Below, piece after piece: positions 38,985-48,686 of a stretch of 64,000 nt of DNA. The stretch is from assembly GCA_000272025.2 (NCBI GenBank), contig AKCV02000025.1, forward strand, positions 248,001 to 312,000. The letters are read 5' to 3'. Positions within the stretch are counted from its first letter, which is position 1. Every line of letters begins with the position of its first letter. The notes under the pieces are model-generated. The model did no database searches. It was not told the origin of the DNA and worked only from the letters and a program-made list of their open reading frames with translations. This DNA is from Imbroritus primus. Lineage in GTDB: Bacteria; Pseudomonadota; Gammaproteobacteria; Burkholderiales; Burkholderiaceae. The translations under genes and the position numbers were made by a program.

Positions 38985-40106
38985 TTGACTGATATCGACC
39001 CGCCTCGACTCGACACCGGCCCGCAGGACGGCGGTACGGTCGCCACACCGGCTGGCGACTGGACCGCCCTCGCCCTGGCTCACGACAAGCGGGCAGGGAA
39101 GCTGCGCGCCCAGATCCGCAGCGCTGGGGCCGATGTGCGCTGGGATCTGCGGAACCTCGCACGACTCGACCACTTTGGCGCGCTGCTGCTGTGGACGGCA
39201 TGGAACGGACAATGGCCGGCGCAGATCACGGTGTCGCCGGCGCAGCGCCGCGTCATCGAGCGCGCGGCCGGCCTGCAGGTCGGCGACTGGAAAAAGCGCC
39301 AGTTCGACCGCGCCAATCCGATCGTGCTACTGGGCATGGCAATGCTGTCGTTCCTGCGCCACATGCACAGCGGCGTGGCGATGCTGGGCCAGCTGATGTT
39401 CGACCTGCTGCGCTTCCTGCGCGTGCCGCATCTCGGGCCATGGCGCGAGATCTCCGCCAATATCTACAGCATCGGCTACCGCGCCCTGCCGATCACCGCA
39501 CTGGTCGGCTTCCTGATCGGCATCGTGCTGAGTTACCTGTCATCGAACCAGTTGCGGATCTTTGGCGCCAGTACCTTCATCGTCAACATTCTTGGCATGA
39601 GCATCATCCGCGAGCTCGGACCGGTGCTCGCCGCCATTCTCGTGGCAGGCCGTTCCGGTTCGGCCATCACGGCGCAGATTGGCGTCATGCGCGTGACCGA
39701 GGAGCTCGACGCGATGCGCGTCATGGGTATCTCGCACGGCTTCCGCCTGATCATGCCCAAGGTCATCGCGCTGGCCATCGCCATGCCGCTGCTGGTGGCG
39801 TGGACCGATGTCATGGCCCTGGCCGGCGGCATGATGGCAGCCAAGATGCAGCTTGATATCAGCCCGATCTTCTTTCTGCGTGAACTGCCGGATGCCGTAC
39901 CAGTGGCCAATCTCTGGCTTGGCCTTGGCAAGGGCGTGGTCTTCGGTATGCTGATCGCGCTCGTGGCGTGCCACTTCGGCCTGCGCATCCAGCCGAATAC
40001 CCAGAGCCTCGGCGAAGGCACAACCTCGTCGGTGGTGACGGCCATCACCGTGGTGATCCTGGCCGATGCGGTGTTCGCGATCCTGTTCAAGGATGTCGGC
40101 ATATGA
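38985..40106 (+). CDS. MlaE-family lipid ABC permease with N-terminal STAS-like domain
   Basis: A 373-residue permease. Residues about 20-100 form a STAS/MlaB-like domain (WDLRNLARLDHFGALLLW); residues about 120-373 are the MlaE domain with its conserved GLRIGxxx, here ELGPVLAAILVAGRSGSAITAQ and EELDAMRVMG. The only in-frame start is TTG at 38985, an in-frame stop lies 18 bases upstream, and no strong ribosome site is seen. The next gene overlaps by four bases. Confidence 0.88.
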   Translation: MTDIDPPRLDTGPQDGGTVATPAGDWTALALAHDKRAGKLRAQIRSAGADVRWDLRNLARLDHFGALLLWTAWNGQWPAQITVSPAQRRVIERAAGLQVGDWKKRQFDRANPIVLLGMAMLSFLRHMHSGVAMLGQLMFDLLRFLRVPHLGPWREISANIYSIGYRALPITALVGFLIGIVLSYLSSNQLRIFGASTFIVNILGMSIIRELGPVLAAILVAGRSGSAITAQIGVMRVTEELDAMRVMGISHGFRLIMPKVIALAIAMPLLVAWTDVMALAGGMMAAKMQLDISPIFFLRELPDAVPVANLWLGLGKGVVFGMLIALVACHFGLRIQPNTQSLGEGTTSSVVTAITVVILADAVFAILFKDVGI

Positions 40107-40936
40107 AGGCGCGCGTTCCCATCAAGCCGCGCGCGCCGCTGGCGCAGCCCGAGCCGATCATCGAGGTGCGCGACCTGGTGAAGCGCTACGGCGACTTCAC
40201 CGTCCATGATCATCTCGACCTCGATGTGATGCGCGGTGAAGTCCTGTCGATCGTCGGTGGTTCGGGCAGCGGCAAGACCACCTTGCTGCGCCAGATCGTC
40301 GGACTCGAACGGCCGACCTCGGGCTCGATCCGCATCTTCGGCCAGGATCCGGCTTCCTTGCCCGCCGCCGCGCTGCAGGCGCTGCGTAATCGCTGGGGCA
40401 TGCAGTTCCAGCACGGCGCACTGTTCTCCGCCTTGTCGGTCATCGACAATGTGGCGTTGCCGATGCGTGAACTTCGCGCCTTGCCCGATGATCTGATCTG
40501 CAAGGCCGCACTGCTCAAGCTGGAGATGGTGGGGCTCTCGGCCAAGGATGCCGACAAGCGGCCGTCCGACCTGTCGGGCGGCATGATCAAGCGCGTGGGT
40601 CTCGCGCGCGCGCTGTCGCTGGAGCCCGAGCTGGTGTTTCTCGACGAGCCGACCGCCGGACTCGATCCGCGTGCGTCGGACGACTATGTGGCGCTGATCG
40701 ACGAGTTGCGCGCCGAGCTGGGGCTGACGGTGGTCATGGTGACGCACGACCTCGACACGCTGATTGCCCTATCGAATCGCGTGGCAGTGCTGGCCGACCG
40801 CAAAGTGCTCGCGGCCGCGCCGATCTGGGAACTGGTCAAGATCGACCATCCCTTCATTCACGAATACTTCCTCGGCGAACGCGGTCGCCGGGCGTTGCTG
40901 GCACTGCGCGTGCCGGCATCCGAGCAGGAGTCCTGA
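40103..40936 (+). CDS. MlaF-type lipid transport ABC ATPase
   Basis: A 277-residue ATPase: Walker A GGSGSGKTT near residues 51-59, LSGGMIKRVGLARAL signature, Walker B LVFLDEPTAGLD and switch H in VTHDLDT. GxxxxGALFS and MIKR are characteristic of MlaF relatives. Partner of the upstream permease and the MCE protein. The ATG overlaps the permease stop by four bases; a longer reading in this frame is not needed. Confidence 0.94.
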   Translation: MKARVPIKPRAPLAQPEPIIEVRDLVKRYGDFTVHDHLDLDVMRGEVLSIVGGSGSGKTTLLRQIVGLERPTSGSIRIFGQDPASLPAAALQALRNRWGMQFQHGALFSALSVIDNVALPMRELRALPDDLICKAALLKLEMVGLSAKDADKRPSDLSGGMIKRVGLARALSLEPELVFLDEPTAGLDPRASDDYVALIDELRAELGLTVVMVTHDLDTLIALSNRVAVLADRKVLAAAPIWELVKIDHPFIHEYFLGERGRRALLALRVPASEQES

Positions 40937-41886
40937 TGGAAAACAAATCCAATGCCTTCTTTGCCGGTGTGTTCACCCTGGGCCTGCTGGCCCTGGTGAT
41001 CATTGCCGTGATGTGGTTTCGGCAGGACCAGACGGTGCGCGTGCCGTACGACCTGGTGACGCGCTCGACCATCAATGGCCTGAGCCCGCAGGCGGCGGTG
41101 AAGTATCGCGGCCTCGATGTCGGCAAGGTCGAGACCATCAAGTTCGATCCCGATACGCCGGGGCAGATCATCGTCCGCATCTCGGTCGATAAGGACGCGC
41201 CGATCACCAAGACGACCTATGCGACACTCGGCTTCCAGGGCGTGACCGGATTGTCATACATCCAGCTCGACGACGAGACGCTCGCCGAAGGCAACGGCGC
41301 CGTGCCAGCCAAATCCGAACCCTTGCAGACTTCTACCGCAAAGGTGGCCCGGATTTACATGCGTCCAGGTTTCTTCGAGGAGCTGGAGCGCCGTGGCGAC
41401 CGTATGCTGGCCCAGGCGGAAAAGCTGATGGACTCCATCAACACCATGTTTGCAACCGACAATCGGCAACAGCTGATGCGTGCCGTAACCTCGTTCGAAG
41501 AGACCATGACGGCCTATCGCAAGACCGTGCAGGCCGTCGATCCGGCGCTGCAGAAACTGCCGCAGGCCATCGACAACCTGAACGGCACCCTGGCCTCGAC
41601 GCGCACGCTGGCCGACCAGCTGGCGCGCCCCGACGGCACGCTGCAGCGGACCATCGACACGGTCGGCCGCGACATGCAGGTGGCGGCCGATGCCGTGCAG
41701 GACGCGGCCAGCGGCATCAGCCAGGAAACCCTGCCGCAAATCAACCGCTTCGCGCGCGAAGCCCGGCAGACGGCGCGCAGCGTCGACCGCACGGTCAACG
41801 AATTCGGCCGCCGTCCGCAAAGCCTGCTGTTCGGTGCGGATGCTGTTGCGCCTGGTCCCGGCGAGGCCGGTTTTGCCGCGCCGTGA
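40936..41886 (+). CDS. MCE-domain (MlaD-type) substrate-binding protein
   Basis: A 316-residue protein with one N-terminal membrane helix (about 8-28), an MCE domain about 37-115 (LVTRSTINGLSPQAAVKYRG) and a long helical region to the end that may assemble or bridge the periplasm. It would carry lipids between membranes with the permease and ATPase. One-base overlap with the ATPase (TGATG). Ends with an acidic/Pro-rich tail, longer than E. coli MlaD. Confidence 0.9.
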   Translation: MENKSNAFFAGVFTLGLLALVIIAVMWFRQDQTVRVPYDLVTRSTINGLSPQAAVKYRGLDVGKVETIKFDPDTPGQIIVRISVDKDAPITKTTYATLGFQGVTGLSYIQLDDETLAEGNGAVPAKSEPLQTSTAKVARIYMRPGFFEELERRGDRMLAQAEKLMDSINTMFATDNRQQLMRAVTSFEETMTAYRKTVQAVDPALQKLPQAIDNLNGTLASTRTLADQLARPDGTLQRTIDTVGRDMQVAADAVQDAASGISQETLPQINRFAREARQTARSVDRTVNEFGRRPQSLLFGADAVAPGPGEAGFAAP

Positions 41887-41912
41887 GTGCGGACCTTCCA
41901 CGGATTCGAACC

Positions 41913-42521
41913 ATGAAGACTTTCTCCCTGCTCTCCCTGGCCCGTCCGCTGGGCGGACTCACCGTGGCCGTGCTGCTGGCGGCATGTGCCGGCACGCCAC
42001 GTCAGCCCACCGTGTCATACGATTTTGGCTTGCCGCCCGCACCCGCGGCGGCCGCGTCATCCACCGCCAAGCCCTTGCGCATCGGCGAGACTGGCGGGCC
42101 GGAGTGGCTTGATAGCCCGGCCTTGCACTATCGCCTGCTGTACGCGCAGCAGCAACAGGCGCAGCCGTATGCCGCCAACCGTTGGGTCATGTCGCCGGTG
42201 CGCCTGTTCGACGAACGTCTGCGTACGATGGCGGCCAATCGCGGCCAGGTGGCGGCCTTCGGCGAGGTCGCCCAGCCGCTCCTGAAGGTTGATATCGTCG
42301 AGTTTTCGCAGGTGTTCGACAGCCCTGCCGCCAGCCGTGCCGTCGTGCAGGTGCGGGCTTCCCTGTACCAGGCGCGCGGCTTGCTGGCGCAGCGCACGTT
42401 CCGCCATGAGCAGGCTGCGGCCACGGCGGATGCGCCGGGCGGTGTCGCGGCGCTGGCGCAGGCCTCCGACGTGCTGATCGCGCAGATCCTCGACTGGGCG
42501 GCTGCGCAGCCAGCGCAGTGA
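41913..42521 (+). CDS. ABC-type transport auxiliary lipoprotein
   Basis: A 202-residue lipoprotein precursor of the PqiC/ABC_trans_aux type. Lipobox LAAC places the acylated cysteine at residue 25; the conserved RWVMSPVRLFDERL and GxxVxxADxLIAQI-like segments follow. Likely outer-membrane partner of the MCE transporter. A GTG at 41883 would overlap the MCE stop (GTGA) and is an alternative start adding ten residues. Confidence 0.85.
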   Translation: MKTFSLLSLARPLGGLTVAVLLAACAGTPRQPTVSYDFGLPPAPAAAASSTAKPLRIGETGGPEWLDSPALHYRLLYAQQQQAQPYAANRWVMSPVRLFDERLRTMAANRGQVAAFGEVAQPLLKVDIVEFSQVFDSPAASRAVVQVRASLYQARGLLAQRTFRHEQAAATADAPGGVAALAQASDVLIAQILDWAAAQPAQ

Positions 42522-42528
42522 GCAGGGC

Positions 42529-43746
42529 GTGACCGGACCGAGCCAGGATCCCCATCGCACCGTCGCGCCGACCGCTCCCCTGGTGCGCCAGGCCTCGCCG
42601 CTCTCGCGCGTGGGCCTGCTGTGCTTCGTGGCGCTCGTGGTGTACGCGAGCCTGTATCCCTTCTCCGGATGGACCGATACCGGTGTTTCGCCGCTGGCCT
42701 ATCTGCGCGCGCCGCTGCCGCGCTACATCACCAATTTCGACCTGATCACCAATGTGCTGGGCTATGCGCCGCTCGGCGCACTGCTTGTCCTGAGCCTGCA
42801 TCCCCGCATTCGCGGAATCTTCGCCGTGCTGCTGGCGGTGCTGGCGGGTGCGCTGCTGGCGGGCACGCTGGAAGCGCTGCAGACCTGGCTGCCGAACCGC
42901 ATCCCCTCGAATGTCGACCTGGGCACCAATGTACTCGGCACCTTCGTTGGCGCGCTGCTGATGGCGCCCTTTGCCTCGCGGCTGATCGACCGCGGACCGT
43001 TGCGCACGCTCCGGCATACCTGGTTCGAGCCGGAGTCGAGCTTTGCCATTGCCTTGCTGTTCCTGTGGCCATTTACGCAGGTCGCGCCGCAGGAATACCT
43101 GTTCGGCCTGGGCGGAGCGCTGCGCGACTGGTTGCTGACGCCCGAGCCGGTGCTGGTCGACATGCTGCGCGGGGTGTACCCGGACATCGTGACACTGCAT
43201 GAACGCATCCAGATGCGCCCCGAAGGTCTCGATCAGCAGGAGTTGCTCGAGGCCCTGCTGACTGCCAGCAGCTGGCTGGGCACGGCGCTCATGGCCTCGG
43301 TCGCCATGCGGCGCGGCGCGCCGATGCTGCGCATCCTGATGGGGATCCTGGCGGCCACCTTGCTGATCAAGGCCGGGGCATCCGAGTTGCAGTATCCGAA
43401 CGAAGCGCTGTGGGGCTGGTTCTCCGACGGCGCGCGGCTCGGCCTGGTGTGCGGTTCGCTGCTGCTGGTACTGGCGCTGCGCCTGCATCGCGGTGCGCGC
43501 GGCTTGCTGGCGATGGTGCTGCTGATTGGCGTGATCATCATGACCAACGTGCTGCCGCCGAATCCCTACTCGTGGGCGTCAGGGCAGAGCTGGTGGCTGG
43601 GCCGCTATATCCACTTCAACGGCCTGTCGCGCTGGTTGGGCTTCATCTGGCCGTTCCTGGCCGCCTGCTACCTCGCATGGCGGCTCGAGCAGTACGGGCT
43701 GCAGCGCCGCCGCATACGCGCCGCGCGGCGTAGTCGGGCGCATTGA
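42529..43746 (+). CDS. VanZ-family membrane protein, long form
   Basis: A 405-residue protein with at least eight hydrophobic segments. Residues about 25-140 show the VanZ-like pattern (VVYASLYPFSGW, then NFDLITNVLGYAPLGALLVL, NVDLGTNVLGTFVGAL). The second half, about 170-405, is extra membrane sequence not seen in classical VanZ. Start is GTG with AGCAGG before it, eight bases after the lipoprotein stop. It ends the MCE operon; function unknown. Confidence 0.82.
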   Translation: MTGPSQDPHRTVAPTAPLVRQASPLSRVGLLCFVALVVYASLYPFSGWTDTGVSPLAYLRAPLPRYITNFDLITNVLGYAPLGALLVLSLHPRIRGIFAVLLAVLAGALLAGTLEALQTWLPNRIPSNVDLGTNVLGTFVGALLMAPFASRLIDRGPLRTLRHTWFEPESSFAIALLFLWPFTQVAPQEYLFGLGGALRDWLLTPEPVLVDMLRGVYPDIVTLHERIQMRPEGLDQQELLEALLTASSWLGTALMASVAMRRGAPMLRILMGILAATLLIKAGASELQYPNEALWGWFSDGARLGLVCGSLLLVLALRLHRGARGLLAMVLLIGVIIMTNVLPPNPYSWASGQSWWLGRYIHFNGLSRWLGFIWPFLAACYLAWRLEQYGLQRRRIRAARRSRAH

Positions 43747-43879
43747 AGCGCACAATTGCCGTTAGTATCGTGCTAATTTCATCTAATTCATCGCGTTCTG
43801 CGGACATCGTGCATTGAGGCTGCCCGGCTGTGCTGGGCGGGCGATTTCGGTAAGATCAAGCTATCCCCGGAATCCCGCC

Positions 43880-45172
43880 ATGACGATTTTTACCCCTGAC
43901 ACCCTGCACAACCCGTATCCCGCCTACCAGGCCCTGCGCGCCGCCGGCCCGCTCCACTGGTGCGAGGAGTTCTGCGGCGGCGCGTGGGTGGTCGTCAACT
44001 ACGACGATGTCGCGGACGTCCTGCGCGATCCGCGCTACTCGGTGCAGCGTGCTGGCGGATGGGTCAATAGCAGCGGCGCCGGCTCAGCCGAGGAGTTGCG
44101 CGAATTCAAGCGCATCTTTGCACGTTCGCTGATCTTCATGAACCCACCGCGCCACACGCGCATGCGGCACGGCATGAACGGCGGTTTCAAACCGGGGGCG
44201 ATCCAGGCCTTTGCTCCACGCATCGCCGGGATTGTCGACGCGCTGCTCGACCGCATCATCGAAGAAGGACTCGATCTGCACGGGCCCGGCGGCCAGCACA
44301 CCTTTGATTTCATGCGCGAGTTCGCGCGGCCGCTGCCGGCGCGCGTGATCGCCGGCATGATGGCGGTTCAGACCAATGCGCAGACCGATTTCGTCGGCTG
44401 GTCGGACGATATCGCCGCCTTCATCGGCAGTCCCACGCCCACGCTCGACATCGCGCGGCGTGCCCAGCAGGGCCTGCTGGCGATGCACGCGTATTTTCGC
44501 GAACTGGTGCCGCAGCGACGCGCACAACCCGGCGACGATCTGGTCAGCCAGTTGATCGCCGCCGAAGCTGAAGGACAGATCGTCACGGAAAAATCGCTGC
44601 TGGCGCAGTGCTGCACCTTGTTGTTCGCCGGCCATGAAACGACGCGCAACCTGCTCGGCAATGGCCTGCATGCCCTGTTGTCGCACCCGCATCAATGGGC
44701 CCTGCTGACCCGCGAGCCGGGTCTCATGCGCTCGGCCGTGCGCGAGCTGTTGCGCTTCGACAGTTCGGTGCAGTACACCGGCCGCCGCCTGCGCGAAGAC
44801 GTGATCCTGCACGGCCAGACCATGAAGAAGGGCGACCTGGTGATCGCACTGATCGGCGCGGCCAATCACGATCCATCGAAATTCACCGCGCCGGAGCGTC
44901 TCGACGTGACGCGCAACGAAGGTCATCACCTGTCGTTCGGCTTCGGACCGCACGTGTGCATCGGCGCATCGCTGACCTATCTGGAGGCGGAGATCGCATT
45001 GCGCCGGGTGATGGAGCGCCTGCCGCAACTGCAGTGCGTGGCTACCGAGCCCGCGTGGAGCGGCAACAGCGTCTATCGTGGCTTGCTGGAGTTGCCGGTG
45101 CGCTTTACCTTGCCGGCATCGCGGTCAAGTGCGCGCAATGCCGCTCAAGTGGAAACCGTGGCACCCGTTTGA
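43880..45172 (+). CDS. Cytochrome P450
   Basis: A 430-residue soluble bacterial P450: oxygen-binding I-helix AGHETT at 250-255, ExxR at E289/R292, and heme-cysteine motif FGFGPHVCIG with C360. It hydroxylates an unknown substrate and needs an electron donor; no ferredoxin or reductase gene is adjacent (a 2Fe-2S thioredoxin-like ferredoxin lies 6 kb away). ATG at 43880 begins the conserved MTIFTPDTL-type start. Confidence 0.93.
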   Translation: MTIFTPDTLHNPYPAYQALRAAGPLHWCEEFCGGAWVVVNYDDVADVLRDPRYSVQRAGGWVNSSGAGSAEELREFKRIFARSLIFMNPPRHTRMRHGMNGGFKPGAIQAFAPRIAGIVDALLDRIIEEGLDLHGPGGQHTFDFMREFARPLPARVIAGMMAVQTNAQTDFVGWSDDIAAFIGSPTPTLDIARRAQQGLLAMHAYFRELVPQRRAQPGDDLVSQLIAAEAEGQIVTEKSLLAQCCTLLFAGHETTRNLLGNGLHALLSHPHQWALLTREPGLMRSAVRELLRFDSSVQYTGRRLREDVILHGQTMKKGDLVIALIGAANHDPSKFTAPERLDVTRNEGHHLSFGFGPHVCIGASLTYLEAEIALRRVMERLPQLQCVATEPAWSGNSVYRGLLELPVRFTLPASRSSARNAAQVETVAPV

Positions 45173-45214
45173 GGCAGGGTGTAGCAGGGGCGAGTGGCGA
45201 ATGTGGGAGGAGCG

Positions 45215-45242
45215 CCAGCGCCGGTCACTGACCGGACGCTGG
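45215..45242. terminator. Imperfect hairpin between convergent P450 and lipA
   Basis: CCAGCG-C-CGGTCA pairs with TGACCG-GA-CGCTGG around a one-base centre, two 6-bp helices with an internal loop. No U-run follows. Position between two gene ends suggests a weak bidirectional terminator. Confidence 0.4.
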
Positions 45243-45271
45243 AAGGCCGGAGGCAGTACTGAGGGGGCCGG

Positions 45272-46291
45272 TCAGACCAGCCCGGCCAGATGCGCCTGCT
45301 CGTCCGCATGGTACGAGCTGCGCACCATCGCGCCCACGGCGGCGTGCGTGAAACCCATCTTGTAGGCTTCTTCCTCGAACATCTTGAACGTGTCCGGATG
45401 CACATAGCGCAGCACCGGCAGGTGGTGGTCCGACGGCGCGAGATACTGACCGATGGTCAGCATGTCGACGTCGTGGGCGCGCATGTCGCGCATCACCTCG
45501 AGGATTTCCTCGTCGGTTTCACCGAGGCCGACCATCAGGCCGGACTTGGTGGCCACGTCGGGGCAGCGTGCCTTGAATTCCTTGAGCAGCGTCAGCGAGT
45601 GCTGGTAGTCGGCACCGGGGCGGGCCTGCTTGTAGAGGCGCGGTACCGTTTCCAGGTTGTGGTTCATCACGTCCGGCGGGGTTTGCTGGAGGATGTCGAG
45701 CGCCTTGTCGAGGCGGCCACGGAAGTCCGGCACCAGCACCTCGATGCGCGTCGACGGCGAAAGCGCGCGTGTGCGGCCGATGCAGTCGGCAAAGTGGCCG
45801 GCGCCACCGTCGCGCAGGTCGTCGCGGTCCACACTGGTCACCACCACATAATTGAGGCGCAGCTGGGCAATGGTCTTGGCGAGGTTTTCCGGTTCCTTGG
45901 CATCGAGCGGATCCGGGCGGCCATGGCCGACGTCGCAGAACGGGCAACGGCGCGTGCACTTGTCGCCCATGATCATGAACGTGGCCGTACCCTTGCCGAA
46001 GCACTCGCCGATGTTCGGGCAGCTGGCTTCCTCGCACACTGTCACGAGATTGTTCTCGCGCAGGATGGATTTGATTTCGCCGAAGCGCGAGGTCCCGGTG
46101 GCCGCCTTCACGCGGATCCATTCCGGTTTCTTCAGGCGTTCGACCGGCACGATCTTGATGGGGATGCGCGCGGTCTTCTCGGCAGATTTCTGCTTCTTGG
46201 TGGCGTCGTACCCCGCGGCCGCCTGGGGTGCCGGAGCATTCGGCACTGCGGCGGGCTGGCTTGTCGTCGGGGTGGTCAGCGGGTCACTCAT
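45272..46291 (-). CDS. lipA: Lipoyl synthase
   Basis: Radical-SAM enzyme inserting two sulfurs into octanoyl-E2 to form lipoyl. The 339-residue product has the auxiliary cluster CxxxxCxxxxxC at C86, C91 and C97 in [12 protein letters not shown], and the radical-SAM CxxxCxxC at C112, C116 and C119 in CTRRCPFC. The start at 46289-46291 (MSDPL) was chosen because GGAGA lies five bases upstream and relatives begin there; an ATG at 46324 also opens the frame. Directly follows lipB. Confidence 0.95.
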   Translation of the reverse strand: MSDPLTTPTTSQPAAVPNAPAPQAAAGYDATKKQKSAEKTARIPIKIVPVERLKKPEWIRVKAATGTSRFGEIKSILRENNLVTVCEEASCPNIGECFGKGTATFMIMGDKCTRRCPFCDVGHGRPDPLDAKEPENLAKTIAQLRLNYVVVTSVDRDDLRDGGAGHFADCIGRTRALSPSTRIEVLVPDFRGRLDKALDILQQTPPDVMNHNLETVPRLYKQARPGADYQHSLTLLKEFKARCPDVATKSGLMVGLGETDEEILEVMRDMRAHDVDMLTIGQYLAPSDHHLPVLRYVHPDTFKMFEEEAYKMGFTHAAVGAMVRSSYHADEQAHLAGLV

Positions 46292-46327
46292 CATCTTCTC
46301 CGCATGGGGTGCATGCATGGTCATGGG

Positions 46328-47047
46328 TCAGGCGGACGCCGCGGCTGGCGTGCGTTCGCCCGGAGAGTCGGCGGTACGGCTGGTACCGTGCCGCCGGTCC
46401 AATTCGTCGGCCAGGTCGGCGGCGAACTGCTGCGCGATCTGGGGCTGATGGATTTGCCGCACGGCGTTGCCGTCAGGCAGGACCGCGCCGGCGCGTGCCA
46501 TGTCGATGGTCTCCAGGCCGGCATAGCCACAGGGGTTGATGCGCAGGAACGGGGCGAGATCCATGTCGACGTTCAGGCTGACGCCGTGATAGCTGCAGCC
46601 GTTGCGGATCTTCAAGCCCAGCGCGGCGATCTTGGCGCCCTGGTGCGGTCCGTCGGACAAGTAGATGCCGGGTGCGCCAGCCTTGCGTTCGGAGGCCAGA
46701 TTATACCGTGCCAGCGTGCGGATCACCGCCGCTTCGATGGCATGTACCAGCTCACGCACCATCAGCTTGCGGCGCTTCAGGTCGAGCAGCAGGTAGACGA
46801 CGATCTGGCCCGGGCCGTGATAGGTGATCTGTCCGCCACGGTCGATCCGCACCAGCGGAATAGCAGGGTCGGGATCGAGCAGGTGGGAGGGGTCGCCAGC
46901 CTGTCCCAGGGTGTACACCGGGGGGTGTTCGACCAGCCAGAGCGTGTCGGGCGTCTCCGCGGTGCGGCTGGCGGTGAAGGCGCGCATGGCATCGAAGCAG
47001 CTTTGGTAGTCCTGCTGGCCCAGCGGTCGAACGGTAATCGGTGGCAT
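46328..47047 (-). CDS. lipB: Octanoyl-[acyl-carrier-protein]-protein N-octanoyltransferase
   Basis: Transfers octanoate from ACP to lipoyl domains, the first step of lipoate synthesis. The 239-residue protein has active-site C173 in [10 protein letters not shown] and K139 in [11 protein letters not shown], plus [15 protein letters not shown] at 47045-47047 lacks a strong ribosome site; the longer reading is unconserved. Ends 36 bases before the preferred lipA start. Confidence 0.94.
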   Translation of the reverse strand: MPPITVRPLGQQDYQSCFDAMRAFTASRTAETPDTLWLVEHPPVYTLGQAGDPSHLLDPDPAIPLVRIDRGGQITYHGPGQIVVYLLLDLKRRKLMVRELVHAIEAAVIRTLARYNLASERKAGAPGIYLSDGPHQGAKIAALGLKIRNGCSYHGVSLNVDMDLAPFLRINPCGYAGLETIDMARAGAVLPDGNAVRQIHQPQIAQQFAADLADELDRRHGTSRTADSPGERTPAAASA

Positions 47048-47161
47048 AGCTGCCAGTGTAGCGCAGCCGTGCCGGGCGCGTTGGCCGGGGCAATGGATCG
47101 GACACTGACCCGGGAAGCGCGCCGCCGGCACGGGCGGATGGGGGGTAGGCGGCCGATGCGC

Positions 47162-47506
47162 TCAGGCGTTCAGCGCGGTCGGTGCGGACTTGTCGGGGCG
47201 CAGCCAGCGCAGTGCGCGGCCCAGCTTGCGCAAGGCGGTCTGGTGCGCCCGGCTCGGGGCGATCAGGGCCAGCTTGACCGGCTTGGCGGCATCCGGCTGG
47301 ACGCTCACCAGCAGGCGGTCACCCGCGAGCAGCGCCAGGTCGTCGCCGGCACGCAGCCAGTGGTCGCCGCCACGGCCGTCGATGGTGATCCAGACGTCGA
47401 TGCCAGCGGCGCATTCCAGGTGCAGTCGTTGGGCGCGCGCAACATGAAGCCAGCACGCCTCTCCAGGCCGCATCGTAAATACCGTCTTTGTGAATAATTC
47501 TTGCAT
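47162..47506 (-). CDS. DUF2917-domain protein
   Basis: A 114-residue protein with the DUF2917 pattern CWLHVARAQRLHLE, DVWITIDGRGGDHWLRAGD and LLAGDRLLVS, followed by a short basic tail. Function unknown; such genes commonly sit opposite a LysR regulator, as here. The ATG at 47504-47506 has GGAG seven to eight bases upstream. Confidence 0.82.
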   Translation of the reverse strand: MQELFTKTVFTMRPGEACWLHVARAQRLHLECAAGIDVWITIDGRGGDHWLRAGDDLALLAGDRLLVSVQPDAAKPVKLALIAPSRAHQTALRKLGRALRWLRPDKSAPTALNA

Positions 47507-47643
47507 GGTGCGCGCTCCGTAGCGAGGGGCGAAACAGGGGCTGCTGGCGCACTCCGGTGGGGGCAGGTCTGGATGCGGGGCGGATGGCGCTTGGCTATGG
47601 AAGCATTCTAGGGGGCCATGTGACGGAATCAAAACGAGATATA

Positions 47644-47667
47644 TTAGCGCTTTTTGCTAGTTATACT
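47644..47667. promoter_or_regulatory. TAGC-N7-GCTA dyad and TATACT element between DUF2917 and LysR genes
   Basis: In an AT-rich patch of the divergent intergenic region, TAGC and GCTA half-sites (47645-47659) are separated by seven bases, fitting the T-N11-A outline of LysR operators. TATACT at 47662-47667 could be the -10 for the LysR gene. No good -35 is present, which fits activator dependence. Inference only. Confidence 0.4.
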
Positions 47668-47704
47668 CACAAGAGACCGGTTTCCCGGGACTTGGGAGAT
47701 ATCC

Positions 47705-48637
47705 ATGGATCTGCATCGCCTGCCGCCATTGTCTGCACTGCGCGCCTTTGCCGTGGCCGCGCGCTATGAGAGTTTTTCGACTGCAGCCAAGGCGTTGTTC
47801 GTGACCCACGGTGCGGTCAGCCATCAGATCCGTGCGCTCGAGGATGAACTCGGCGTGGCGTTGTTCGAACGCCACGGCAAGCGCGTGCGCCTCACCAGTG
47901 CCGGACGCAAGTACGCCGAGCGCGTCGACGAGGCGCTGGTCCGCCTGGCCGAGGCGACGCGGGCCGTGCGCGCCGGCAATCGCGACCATCGCCTGACGAT
48001 CAGCACCATGCCGTCATTCGCCGCCCGCTGGCTGACGCCGCGCATCGGCGAATTTATCGAGCAGCATCCGGAACTCGAGCTGGAACTGCTGTCGAGTCAT
48101 ACGCTGGTCGACTTCACGCGTGAGGATGTGGATGTGGCCATCCGCATGGGTAGCGGCCAGTACCCGGGTCTCTATGTGGAAAAACTGCTCGACGATGTGT
48201 TCTTTCCGGCCTGCAGCCCGACCTTTCGCGGTGGCCGCCTGCCGCAGAAGCCGGCCGACCTGCGCGGCATGACGCTGCTGCGTTCCGACAACGAACCGTG
48301 GCGGCCCTGGTTCCAGGCGGCCGGACTGGATTGGGCCGAACCGCGCGGCGGTGCCATGTACGAGGATTCATCGCTGCTGTTGCTGGCGGCTGCTCAGGGG
48401 CAGGGTGTGGCGCTGGTACGCAGTTCGCTGGCGTACAACGAGCTGGCCAGCGGCAAGCTCGTGCGCCTATTCGATATTGCCGTGCCGTGCCCGTGGGAAT
48501 ATTACTTCGTGTGTCCGCCGCCCTTGCTGGAGACAGCGAAGATGCAGGCGTTCCGCACGTGGCTGCTACCGGCGTTCGCGGCGTTTGCGGAACAATTGGG
48601 AGAGGGTGGATACCACACGCCGGCGGACGGCGCGTGA
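47705..48637 (+). CDS. LysR-family transcriptional regulator (GcvA-like)
   Basis: A 310-residue regulator. The winged helix at 5-65 has SALRAFAVAARYESFSTAAK and the GAVSHQIRALEDELGVALFER recognition segment; the effector domain follows from about 95. The start MDLHRLPPLSAL is GcvA-like. GGAG lies six bases before the ATG. It faces the DUF2917 gene across about 200 bases, which it probably controls, as LysR proteins usually regulate a divergent target. Confidence 0.9.
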   Translation: MDLHRLPPLSALRAFAVAARYESFSTAAKALFVTHGAVSHQIRALEDELGVALFERHGKRVRLTSAGRKYAERVDEALVRLAEATRAVRAGNRDHRLTISTMPSFAARWLTPRIGEFIEQHPELELELLSSHTLVDFTREDVDVAIRMGSGQYPGLYVEKLLDDVFFPACSPTFRGGRLPQKPADLRGMTLLRSDNEPWRPWFQAAGLDWAEPRGGAMYEDSSLLLLAAAQGQGVALVRSSLAYNELASGKLVRLFDIAVPCPWEYYFVCPPPLLETAKMQAFRTWLLPAFAAFAEQLGEGGYHTPADGA

Positions 48638-48686
48638 TCTTGCGCAGTGCCCGCCCGATTCGCGTGGGCACTGCACAATGGCGTGC

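Noticed and set aside
45290..47497. 735-codon open frame antisense to lipA and lipB
   Set aside because: Both lip genes have complete active sites; the antisense frame has none.
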